A stretch of 64,000 bases of DNA from an uncultured Alistipes sp. (GTDB lineage Bacteria > Bacteroidota > Bacteroidia > Bacteroidales > Rikenellaceae): the NCBI RefSeq assembly GCF_963931675.1, contig NZ_OZ007039.1, forward strand, positions 2,021,806-2,085,805. The letters run 5' to 3'. This document shows, one piece after another, positions 1 through 8,056 of the stretch (positions are counted from its first letter, which is position 1; each line of letters opens with the position of its first letter). The notes under the pieces were generated by a model. That model saw only the letters and a program-made list of their open reading frames with translations, had not been told where the DNA came from and ran no database searches. The position numbers and the translations under genes were made by a program.

Positions 1-1035
1 GTCGCTGTCACAGGCTTCATACCGGGCAAGAATCTCCGTGGCCATGGCGTTGAGCGGCACCCGCACCGTCAGCGGACGGCCCTCCTTGGTCTTGCGCGGA
101 ATGTATTCGATGGCGCCGCCGATGAGATTCGATTTCGTCATCTTCAGCAGGTCGCCCACCCGGCAGCCGATCAGGCATTGGAAGACGAAGATATCCCGCT
201 GGATGGCTAACTGGGGATGGCGCTTCAGATTGGTGGCATAGATCTGGTGCAGCTCCTCAATGGTGATATAATACGGCGTCCCGTAGGTGCACTCCTCCAG
301 CGGAAAATCGTCGAACGGCCGGTTCCGGCTCTTCTTATGACTGTTGCACCAATAGAAGAAAGTTCGGATACGCGAGAAGCAGTCCAACAGCGTGTTCTTG
401 CCTCGGGGTTGCGGTGTGCGGGCCTCGGGAATGGCCTCGTAAATCTCGGGATAGATGGCGCAGTAGCGGTATTCGTTCTCCAGAAAGCTCCAGATGTCCC
501 GCAGGGTGTCGGCCGTTACCCGGTCTACATCCAGCGTGAAGTCCTCCTTTCCCATCTGGGTAGCCCGAATGTAGAGTTCATAACGCTGCAAAGCCCGCTT
601 GATGACGCGATAGTTCTTTTTGCGAACCTCCGAAAGCCTGTGCTTCTCGAGAAACTCGTCGAACAGCGCGGTCAAGGTTGGTTTGATGGCGGATACTTGC
701 TTCAGGTTGTACTTCTGCGGATTGTAATATTGGTCCAGCGCCTCCTTCAGCCAACCTTTCGATACCGTCTCTTCGGGGCGGTTCTGATAGGCTCTCTCAA
801 TGTAGGTCTTGAGCCGACGGGCTTCGTTGTTGTAGCGGGTGCGCATGGCCTCGTCGCAGACGACTTTGCTCTTGACCTGCTCGGCCTTGTCATCCCAAAG
901 ATTCGGATTGATCGTAAGACGGGTCGGAGCGACCTGATCGAGTTGCCGACCATCGCGCAGACGCGCGTAGATGGTCGCCTGGGACTCCGTGTCGTAACGG
1001 GTGACGCTCTTTTTGAGAATGAGGGTTACTTTCAT
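1..1035 (-). CDS. Tyrosine recombinase / integrase, 3' end outside window
   Basis: The minus-strand frame opens at an ATG at 1035 and stays open to the window edge (345 codons). Residues 1-100 resemble the N-terminal arm-binding part of Bacteroidetes integrases (MKVTLILKK start, a LTINPNLWDD-like stretch), followed by a SAM-like core-binding domain and the start of the catalytic domain. GCRVGDLL carries the first catalytic arginine (R292) and PRKTKEGR the beta-hairpin lysine (about K315). The HxxR and tyrosine motifs would lie beyond the window, so activity cannot be judged. It may belong to an integrated element extending to the left, or be a chromosomal invertase of the kind Bacteroidales use for phase variation. 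Family assignment is firm; role is open. Confidence 0.9.
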   Translation of the reverse strand, partial: MKVTLILKKSVTRYDTESQATIYARLRDGRQLDQVAPTRLTINPNLWDDKAEQVKSKVVCDEAMRTRYNNEARRLKTYIERAYQNRPEETVSKGWLKEALDQYYNPQKYNLKQVSAIKPTLTALFDEFLEKHRLSEVRKKNYRVIKRALQRYELYIRATQMGKEDFTLDVDRVTADTLRDIWSFLENEYRYCAIYPEIYEAIPEARTPQPRGKNTLLDCFSRIRTFFYWCNSHKKSRNRPFDDFPLEECTYGTPYYITIEELHQIYATNLKRHPQLAIQRDIFVFQCLIGCRVGDLLKMTKSNLIGGAIEYIPRKTKEGRPLTVRVPLNAMATEILARYEACDSD

Positions 1036-1036
1036 G

Positions 1037-1088
1037 GTTCAGCAAGATCTGGGGGCTTGTGACAAAAATAGCCCCCCACGTGCTGAAC
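1037..1088. repeat. Nested inverted repeats upstream of the integrase
   Basis: An outer pair, gttcagca (1037-1044) and tgctgaac (1081-1088), encloses an inner pair, gggggct (1051-1057) and agccccc (1070-1076). Both are perfect. They lie directly against the integrase start and overlap its likely -7 element, so they could be an autoregulatory or recombinase-binding site. Confidence 0.6.
1063..1070 (-). promoter_or_regulatory. Likely -7 element of the integrase promoter
   Basis: Read on the minus strand this is TATTTTTG, matching Bacteroidetes TAnnTTTG, 27 bases before the integrase ATG. No good -33 element is visible. Confidence 0.45.
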
Positions 1089-1125
1089 TGGCCCGATATC
1101 TCTTTTTGAAAACGCCCCCTAATAC

Positions 1126-1157
1126 GGCCCGAGACCGAAATATTTCGGTCTCGGGCC
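1126..1157 (-). terminator. 32-base perfect palindrome, likely terminator after the GDPD gene
   Basis: Sixteen bases beginning ggcccgagacc are followed at once by their exact reverse complement. It lies 20 bases past the stop of the phosphodiesterase gene (minus strand) and before the integrase start. There is no immediate U-run on the minus strand, so it is a plausible but not canonical intrinsic terminator. Confidence 0.55.
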
Positions 1158-1177
1158 TGTTCTGAGAGATAAGTCGG

Positions 1178-1954
1178 CTATTGGTATTTGCGAATGACCT
1201 CTTTTGCCATCACGGGATCATCCGAGGAGACGAAGTCCACTTTGTGACGGATGCCCCACTCGACAATATCGGGCTGGTTGGTCATCCACAGCGTCACCTT
1301 CAGCCCCAGCTCATGAGCCCGGACGATCCATTCGGGCCGGTTCATCAGAATGTTTAGATTGTAGGAGAGTCCGGCATAGCCCTGCTTCTTGAGTTCATCG
1401 GGCGTAAGATCGCCGTTGACATAGGTCACCTGGGCACCCGGCTGCAGGCGCATCAGCTCCCGGCAGATATGCTGGCTGAACGAGAGGTACTCCGTATGCC
1501 CCTCCACGCCCATCTCGCGAACCAGGGCTACGATAGCCTCGACCGCCTTGGTTTCGCGTTCCGGCGTGGTGTGTTTCTTGATCTCCAGAATCAGTTGCGT
1601 ATGGCGGTCTTTCTGTCCCTGGCGGAAGAATTCGCGCAGGGTCGGGATCGCATGTCCGTTTTCGATGGGATTGGCCACGATCTCCCGGTAGTTGCTCTTT
1701 TGTACATGGATACGCCGGTTGTCGACCGTCTGAAGCCAGGGGCCGTGGAAGACGATCAGGGAGTCGTCCGCCGTGAGATTGACATCGAACTCCATGCCGT
1801 AGACACCTAGTTCCTGGGCGTTGCGCAGACTCGATATGCTGTTTTCAGCAGAGCCTTTTTTTGCATGATAGCCCCGGTGTGCGACCACTTGGGTCTGAGC
1901 CGTAACTTCGGCTGCGATCATGAGTGCAGCGATGGTACATAAGATCTGTTTCAT
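1178..1954 (-). CDS. Secreted glycerophosphodiester phosphodiesterase family protein
   Basis: 258 residues with an N-terminal signal peptide (about 1-20), so probably periplasmic. The GDPD catalytic set is visible: H26-R27 in VVAHRG, E55 and D57 in MEFDV, H70 in VFHG, and a second acidic motif LEIKK near 125. The family hydrolyses glycerophosphodiesters to glycerol phosphate and an alcohol using a divalent metal. It is the last gene of a minus-strand run after the organophosphate transporter (33-base gap) and glycerol-1-phosphate dehydrogenase, which suggests that its product is imported and oxidised. Family function is secure. Stereospecificity (sn-1 versus sn-3) is inferred from the neighbours only. 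Confidence 0.9.
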   Translation of the reverse strand: MKQILCTIAALMIAAEVTAQTQVVAHRGYHAKKGSAENSISSLRNAQELGVYGMEFDVNLTADDSLIVFHGPWLQTVDNRRIHVQKSNYREIVANPIENGHAIPTLREFFRQGQKDRHTQLILEIKKHTTPERETKAVEAIVALVREMGVEGHTEYLSFSQHICRELMRLQPGAQVTYVNGDLTPDELKKQGYAGLSYNLNILMNRPEWIVRAHELGLKVTLWMTNQPDIVEWGIRHKVDFVSSDDPVMAKEVIRKYQ

Positions 1955-1987
1955 GATTGGATGGTTGGGTTATTGTTGCTGTTGGTG

Positions 1988-3457
1988 TTATTCTTGCGAG
2001 GCATCTTCCGAGTGGTTGTATCCGTCGGCTCCGGCCTTCCACATCAGCAGGAGAATGCCCGTGCCGATGAATGCCATGACAATCATGACGACGTAGGCAT
2101 AGTTCCACCCGAAGTGCTGGGCGACGTAGCCGAATCCGACACCGGAAACGATCGTACTCAGATATCCGAACAGGCTCTTGAAACCATTTGCCGTGGCGGC
2201 CGCCTTCTTGGTAGCCTGATTGGCAGCCGCGATTCCGATCAGCGCCTGGGGGCCGTAGATGCTGAACCCGGCGGCGCAGAGCACCACGAAGAAGATCCAT
2301 ACGGGGGTTTCGGGGGGCAGCTGCCAGAAGATCGCGATGAAGAGTGCCGCTGCGAGCATACAGAAAACGCAGGTTCTGTGAGCCCGCCCCTTGAGCCAGC
2401 GGTCGGTGGCCCATCCGGCGAAGAGCATCCCGATGGTTCCGGCTATTTCGAACATCGCAACGAGCCATCCGGCATTCGTCATGCTGACCCCTTTGGACTG
2501 GCTCAGCAGGGAAGGTCCCCAGTCCAGAATGGCGAAGCGGACCGTGTAGACGAAGAAGTTGGCAAAGGCGAGGATCCAGATGATCGGATTCTGGAAAACA
2601 TGCTTGCGGATGAATGCTTTGGCTTCGGCGGTCTGCTCCTTTTTCGAGGTTGCGGCCTTTTTGCGCTCCTCGGTTCCCTCCAACTCCGGGAGTCCGACCG
2701 AAGAGGGGGTGTCTCGCAGCGTCAGAAAGAGCGCAATGGCTCCGACGAGGGAGATCGCCGCCGGGATCCAGAAGCACCAGCACCAGGCACCGACGTGGGC
2801 GGCGAAGGTCATCACGCGCTGCATTCCCTCCGGGTCGTCGGGTGCGACGTTCAGGTTGGCGGCGATGGCCGATACGGCATCGGGATTGCCGCTCATGTCC
2901 GTACCCATATGGCTCATGATGTATCCGCAGAGGATGATCACGACGCCGGCGCCGACGGTGTGGGAGGTGTTCCAGATCGACATCTTTGTGGCCAGTTCGC
3001 GGGGCGGGATCCAGTGGGCGAGCAGCCGGGCGCAGGGCGGGAATCCCGATCCCTGGAGCAAGCCGTTGAGCACCCACATGATGCCCATGAACAGGATGAC
3101 GAAGTTGGTGAACGGAACGCCTTGTCGTACGCCGGTGATCCAGTAGGATATGTCCTCGCCGAATCCGAAGGCGAAATTGGCCAGCGCACAGAGCAACAGT
3201 CCGATCGACATGTAGTAACGGGCATTTTTGCGGTCGGCGAACATTCCGTTGATGAGCTGCGAACATCCGTAGACGAGTCCGTGAATGGTGAGGAAGATGC
3301 CCAGTCCGGTTTTCGAGATCCCCATGTCGGCCTCCATGCCGGGCATGGCCAGCGAGAAGTTCTTGCGCAGGAAATAGAAGAGCGCATAGCCGAACATGGT
3401 GCCGATCAGGGTCCGGGTTTGCCAGTGTTTGAATCTTTTTTGTTGTTCAGGTGTCAT
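1988..3457 (-). CDS. MFS organophosphate:phosphate antiporter (GlpT/UhpT family)
   Basis: 489 residues with about 12 predicted membrane spans. The N-terminal YALFYFLRKNFSLAMPGM segment and the WNTSHTVGAG motif (around residue 160) are typical of the OPA branch of the major facilitator superfamily (GlpT, UhpT, UhpC, PgtP), which exchanges a phosphate ester for inorganic phosphate across the inner membrane. An insert of about 30 charged residues around 245-280 is the central cytoplasmic loop. It lies 8 bases after the glycerol-1-phosphate dehydrogenase gene and 33 before the phosphodiesterase gene, so the likely substrate is a glycerol phosphate, perhaps the sn-1 isomer. The substrate is inferred. 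Confidence 0.88.
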   Translation of the reverse strand: MTPEQQKRFKHWQTRTLIGTMFGYALFYFLRKNFSLAMPGMEADMGISKTGLGIFLTIHGLVYGCSQLINGMFADRKNARYYMSIGLLLCALANFAFGFGEDISYWITGVRQGVPFTNFVILFMGIMWVLNGLLQGSGFPPCARLLAHWIPPRELATKMSIWNTSHTVGAGVVIILCGYIMSHMGTDMSGNPDAVSAIAANLNVAPDDPEGMQRVMTFAAHVGAWCWCFWIPAAISLVGAIALFLTLRDTPSSVGLPELEGTEERKKAATSKKEQTAEAKAFIRKHVFQNPIIWILAFANFFVYTVRFAILDWGPSLLSQSKGVSMTNAGWLVAMFEIAGTIGMLFAGWATDRWLKGRAHRTCVFCMLAAALFIAIFWQLPPETPVWIFFVVLCAAGFSIYGPQALIGIAAANQATKKAAATANGFKSLFGYLSTIVSGVGFGYVAQHFGWNYAYVVMIVMAFIGTGILLLMWKAGADGYNHSEDASQE

Positions 3458-3465
3458 TTTTCGGT

Positions 3466-4806
3466 TTATTTAATCTCCCACACACCACGATGTCCGAAGA
3501 GTCGATCGAGCCACTCCTCCATGTATCCGCAGCGGAATGCGATATCGATGTTTGTGAATCGGCTTCGCATGTACGGAATGCGGAGGAATGTGTCGCGCAG
3601 CCGGGCCCTCGATACTCCGATTTGTTCGGGTTCGTAGGGTGCGCCGACCAGCTGCAGCCGTTGCCGGATCTCGTCGAAGGGGATGATCTGGGCGCGGAGA
3701 CGTTCGCGCAGTTCGGGCCATGCCTGTTGGAAAGCCGTCAGTTGAGTCCGCAAGCCCTCGCGGTCGACATATTTGGCCCGGGTCTCCTTCATGCCGCGGG
3801 CGATGAAGTCCTTTCGGCCGTCGAAGATGCGGACGATCTCCTGTTCGGTCTCCTCCCAGGACTTCCAGGCGGCCACGCGCGCCTCGATGTCGAGTCTCTC
3901 AACGGGTGTTTCGATCAGGAATTCGAGGAAGGCCGTAGAGGCGAGGGTTCCGATTCCGACCTTGAAGCCGTGCGAGACGAGTTTGCCGCCGTAGGAGAGG
4001 TGTTCCATGTCCCAGTAGTGGCTGAACTGGTGCTCGGCCCCCGAAGCCGGGCGGCTCGACTGTACGGCCTGCATGGCGAACCCGCTCAGGAGCAGCCCTT
4101 CGGCCAACTGTTCGACTTTGGTTACGTCGCCGCGCCGAATCCCCTCCGGGTCGGAGAGCGCTTCGCGCAGATCGTCCTGCACCTCGTGGAAGGCGAACTC
4201 ATCGATTGTTTCGACACCGATGGCATTGGCGATGAGCCAATCGGCCCCGGCCGGGATTTTGGCGATCAGGTCGGCGTAGCCCGAGGCGGACATCTCTTCG
4301 GGGGCTTCGGCGGCGATGCGGGCATCGAGTACCATGCCGTAGGGGGCCGGGCAGTCGAACGTCTGTTTGTTCCCTTCGCAGGTGATCGAGGAGCCGTAGG
4401 CGGTGTATCCGTCCATTGAGGCGGCCGTGCCCACACACATGTAGCGGCGGTTGCAGCGTGACGAGACCAGTTTGGTGAGGTCGTTGATCACGCCCGAGCC
4501 TACGGCAACCGGTATGGCATCGGTACCTTCGAGGCGGGCGGTCAGTTGTTCGACGTATTTCCATTCGGCGTAGAGTGCCGGATCCGTGAAGACGAAGGGC
4601 TCCTCCTGCGGAATACCCGCTTCGCGGAACTCCCGTTCGACCTCGGCACCGGCCACGCGGAAGGTGTTCGTGTCGGCGATGATCACGGCCTGTTGTCCGT
4701 CGAAGAGCTCCTTGAAGATTCGGGCGGCCTGCGGAATTACCCCTTCGCCGATTGCCAGGGCTTTGGTATCCGTGGTTCTTGTAAGTGCTTGTTCAGTTTT
4801 GTTCAT
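3466..4806 (-). CDS. araM: sn-glycerol-1-phosphate dehydrogenase (AraM/EgsA family)
   Basis: 446 residues from the ATG at 4806, chosen because it follows the A-rich stretch acaaaaaaccgac; the frame also opens at a TTG 24 bases upstream inside a hairpin, which is less likely. Family marks include the nucleotide-binding GSGVIND (103-109), TAASMDGYTA (about 125-135), GAEHQFSHYWDME and SHGFKVGIGT, which hold the metal-binding histidines. The enzyme interconverts sn-glycerol-1-phosphate and dihydroxyacetone phosphate with NAD(P)H. In archaea and Bacillus it makes G1P for ether lipids. Here it is followed closely by an OPA antiporter and a phosphodiesterase, so a catabolic direction (G1P to DHAP) is the better reading. 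No PcrB-like prenyltransferase was seen nearby. Confidence 0.88.
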   Translation of the reverse strand: MNKTEQALTRTTDTKALAIGEGVIPQAARIFKELFDGQQAVIIADTNTFRVAGAEVEREFREAGIPQEEPFVFTDPALYAEWKYVEQLTARLEGTDAIPVAVGSGVINDLTKLVSSRCNRRYMCVGTAASMDGYTAYGSSITCEGNKQTFDCPAPYGMVLDARIAAEAPEEMSASGYADLIAKIPAGADWLIANAIGVETIDEFAFHEVQDDLREALSDPEGIRRGDVTKVEQLAEGLLLSGFAMQAVQSSRPASGAEHQFSHYWDMEHLSYGGKLVSHGFKVGIGTLASTAFLEFLIETPVERLDIEARVAAWKSWEETEQEIVRIFDGRKDFIARGMKETRAKYVDREGLRTQLTAFQQAWPELRERLRAQIIPFDEIRQRLQLVGAPYEPEQIGVSRARLRDTFLRIPYMRSRFTNIDIAFRCGYMEEWLDRLFGHRGVWEIK

Positions 4807-4829
4807 GTCGGTTTTTTGTCGATTGGCCA

Positions 4830-4860
4830 ACGGGAGGGGAGTCCGAAGCTCCCCTCCCGT
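4830..4860 (-). terminator. Hairpin between the surface lipoprotein and araM
   Basis: A perfect 12-bp stem (acgggaggggag / ctcccctcccgt) with a 7-base loop lies between the lipoprotein stop and araM. There is only a weak U-run after it on the minus strand. It may terminate most transcripts or set a processing site that lowers araM expression. No promoter is evident between it and araM. Confidence 0.6.
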
Positions 4861-4895
4861 GCCGGGTTACATATTGGTAGGTATTGATGGGTAAG

Positions 4896-7522
4896 TTACC
4901 GGGTGATGACGATGTCGTCGAGCCAGATGCGGTTCTTTTTGGCTTCGTATTGGGGCTTTTCGCCGCTGGCAATCATGATACGCGTGGTGGCGTCGGCTCC
5001 CGTGATCTGCACGGTGTGCTCGGTCGGGATGAAGCACCCGGCGGCATCCGCGCCCATTTCGGCCGGAGTCTTGTTCGACAGGACAATAGCACCATTTTCA
5101 CCGGCTCCGACGATCGTTCCGGGGCCGGAGTAGATCGCCACGGTGACCGTCAGACCTTCGGTCGGAGTGCCTTCGAGCGATCCGGTCGAGGTGTTCGGAA
5201 CCACGTAGGGATGCGCCTTGAACTTGAGCGTAATATCGGTCGATCCGGTCAGTGCCGTCAGCTTGGGCAGCGTCAGTACGCCGTTGGCCGATCCGGTTCC
5301 GTATTTCACGCACCCGCAGCAGGGGTAGATCTTCGTGTTGTATGACAGCACCGAGCTGTTGACCAGCAGGTTGTCCCAATCTTCGCTCCAGGCGCTCCAG
5401 TAGGTGCGGCGGTAGTCATCGTTGGCCGTCGTCGGACCGAAGACGTCGGTGGCGTTCTGCACGCCGGTGAAGATGGTTGCCGCCTCGTCGAAGTTGTCCC
5501 GGGCCGGATCGTAGCTCTTCAGTGCGATCGTGCTTCCCAGGTACGAGGGAGCGGCGCCGAACGAAGTGTTCAGGTAGTCACCGGCCATCCACAGGTCGTT
5601 GAAGTCCTCGCGGAAGACGACGTTGGTCATGTCGGGAGCCCCGGCACTGGTCACCTGAATGGTGCCCCAGTCGGAATCCTTGTAGTCGGTCGGAGTGTTC
5701 GAGACGAACTGCACGGCGCAGGTGTACGAGGTCGAGAGGTCCACCTTGCCGAACGAGAAGCGGCTTCTGGACCATTGTGCGCTGTAGGTGACATTCTCAT
5801 AGCGGCGCAGCGTCTGTCCCGCAGCGTCGCGCAGCTCGATATTGAAGACGCGCTCGGCCTGGTTCTCCGTGTCGACGTCCCACTCGAAGGCGAGCAGTCC
5901 TCGTTCCGACTTGAAGAGCTTGACCGTGGGAGTCGGCAGTGTCGGCAGGTTGAAGAGCGTGCGGGCGCTGACGGGCTCCGAGACGGGCGAATTGAAGGCT
6001 TCGTTCTCCTCGTAGAGCGCCTGTACGGTGAAGAGGTATTCGGTGTCACCCTCCAGCTCTTCGAATGCGCAGTTTGTATCGAAAACCGTCTGCGTGATGG
6101 TGAACTGCGGGCGCGAGGCTTCGGCCAGCGTCACCTTGTATCCCGTGGCGTTGGGCACACCGTCCCACGTGAAGGCGAGAGCGTTGTCCGAGGCCGTGCT
6201 CTGGATGTTGGTCGGCGTGGCGAGGGGCTCCTTGAGCGCCTTGGCCTGCGAGATGACGATGTTGCGCAGCGTGAAGCGCGATCCCGAGGTGGTCAGATCG
6301 GCCGCCGACCAGCGGATCTTCGTCGAGCTGGTGGCGTCGCGCACGATGCAGCTCATCTTGATCCACTCGTGGGTGGTGGTGGGCAGTGCTCCGCCGACAA
6401 CCGTACCGCCGTCCACGGCCAGCACGTTGACCTCCTTGGGGTCGTTCTGCCAGCGGAAGAACTCGAACTCGACGGTGATGTTGCTCGTCCCTTCGAGATC
6501 CTCAAGGGCTGGGGTCTGCACCCATCCGCCGAGGGATCCCGTACCGATCTTGATGTAGCCCGGGTGTTCGTAGACCTTGTATCCGGTCCAGCCCTTCAGT
6601 CCGCGGGCCGTGCGGAAGGCCTCAAGCCCCTCTAGGTAGGCGGAATTGGTGCCAAAGAGGTCGACGGTTCCGGCATCGCCGTAGCTGCACTCGACCATGT
6701 ATTTGCTGTAGTTCTCCTCGTTGTCGTCCTCGGCCGTGATTTCGTTGCCGCGGTTCGACTTGATACCCGGGAGCTCCTCCAGGTAGTATCCGCCCCACTT
6801 GAAGCGCGATCCGGTCATCAACAGCAGCGTCGTTTCGTCCATGATGTTGGTCGAGATTTCGGTTTCGCGGAGGAGATCGTCGTTGAGGTAGACCTGGACG
6901 GCGATGGTCACTTCACCCATATTGGTGGGGGGTGCCGGACAGCGGTGCCGAGATGGTTCCGTCGCCCTCCTCCTCGATGGTCGTTTCGTAGGCTGGGAGG
7001 TCGAGGCCGCCGGCCGCTTCACCCGAGAATTGGGCCGTCACGCGGATCCTCTCCGTGCCCGAGGCCTTGGTGTAGGGGATGTCGAGCGTGGCTCGCGTGG
7101 CTGAGTTGATGCGCACGGATCCCGTGATCATCGGCTCGCCGATTTCGAAGATGCCTGCGCTCTGCAGGGCCTTGATCTCCAGGGAGCTGGAGGCCGATAC
7201 GAGGTAGATGACCGCTTCGCGCTGGTCACCGGTGTTGTGTCCGGCCGTCACATAGACATATTCGTAGTTGGTTCCGTCGCCCACCCCCCTCTGCCGGGGA
7301 GAAGGTGAGCCAGTCGGCGTCGCTCGATACGCTCCACGGACCGTTGTTGCGGACCGTGAAGGTTTGGACCGACTGGTTGTAGGGGAATGTCAGTTCATCC
7401 GTATTGCGGGTCAGTCCGGAGACTTCGGGATCTTTCACGCATCCGCTCATCGTCGACAGAAACAATGCCAACAGGGAGCTTGTTGCCATCCCGGTTCGGA
7501 TTTTTTTCAACATATTTCGCAT
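4896..7522 (-). pseudogene. BACON/FN3 surface lipoprotein, SusE/F-like, split by two frameshifts
   Basis: Three minus-strand pieces (7522 to about 7284, about 7284 to 6925, 6925 to 4896) read as one lipoprotein of about 870 residues. The signal peptide ends in a lipobox with Cys28. A BACON domain (motif PWSVSSDADWLTF) follows, then a middle beta region, two fibronectin type III domains (around residues 270-355 and 358-452 of the last piece) and a C-terminal jelly-roll-like region. Each break lies in a six-base homopolymer: C6 at 7284-7289 and G6 at about 6926-6931. In each case five bases would restore the frame. Two independent one-base excesses in G/C runs suggest sequencing error or slippage rather than decay, since the pieces are otherwise intact. 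Its likely role is outer-surface binding of the substrate imported by the neighbouring SusCD; the substrate is not evident from sequence. Confidence 0.75.
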
Positions 7523-7634
7523 AAGGGTCGTAAGGTTTGTTTTGTTGGTAAAGTGTGCTGCAAAACGATCTGTGCGTACCTTTTTTTTGGGGTACGCTTT
7601 TCTTACACGATGATATTATGGATGGCTTGCATCA

Positions 7635-7642
7635 CAAAGATA
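7635..7642 (-). promoter_or_regulatory. Likely -7 element for the BACON/FN3 lipoprotein
   Basis: Minus-strand TATCTTTG matches TAnnTTTG and lies 112 bases before the ATG at 7522. No clear -33 element is present. The degenerate operator-like tttcattt is just upstream. Confidence 0.5.
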
Positions 7643-7690
7643 GATTAAAAATTTCATTTCGCATAATTTAGGCGCTAAAAATTGGTTAAA

Positions 7691-7698
7691 AAACGAAA
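7691..7698. promoter_or_regulatory. Candidate DeoR-type operator AAACGAAA
   Basis: One of five perfect copies of AAACGAAA (or its complement) in the intergenic regions of this locus. It lies between the divergent lipoprotein and susC promoters. The link to the DeoR-family regulator at 15944-16708 is inferred. Confidence 0.5.
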
Positions 7699-7732
7699 AT
7701 ATTGCACAAAATGAAAAATTATTCTGTCTAAA

Positions 7733-7764
7733 CTTGTATTAAACGAAAAATTAGTTTAATTTTG
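7733..7764 (+). promoter_or_regulatory. Promoter of susC
   Basis: CTTG at 7733-7736 (-33), 20 bases, then TAATTTTG at 7757-7764 (-7). The start site would be near 7770, leaving a 5' leader of about 285 bases before susC. A perfect operator-like AAACGAAA sits inside the spacer, a position suited to repression. Confidence 0.6.
7741..7748. promoter_or_regulatory. Candidate operator in the susC promoter spacer
   Basis: Perfect AAACGAAA between the -33 and -7 elements of the susC promoter; binding here would block polymerase. Confidence 0.55.
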
Positions 7765-8056
7765 TTTCGAATAAGATTCGGATTCTGTCCGCTTCGAACG
7801 GAACTTGAGGCGGGTCCGCCCGCCGGATGAATCGATTGTGAAGAAACCATTGTCTATTGATCAACCTTTAAAACCGCCGAGCCGATGAATTGAATTTGCA
7901 GCCCGCCTTACACGGATACCGATATATAATATACGGGATTGGATGACTTGCAGCGATCTTTCCCGCAATCAGACTCAAACACCACCATGTTTCGTGTGTG
8001 TTTCTTTGTTGTTGCCGGAAAGAGTCTCGTACATGACTACTAAAAAAGAATGAACT
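7765..8056 (+). other. Long 5' leader of susC
   Basis: About 290 non-coding bases between the predicted susC promoter and its ATG. It holds a short stem, gcggg tccg cccgc (near 7811), and AT-rich stretches, but no riboswitch class that I recognise. Long leaders are common before susC genes, where antisense or trans RNAs can act. Confidence 0.4.
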
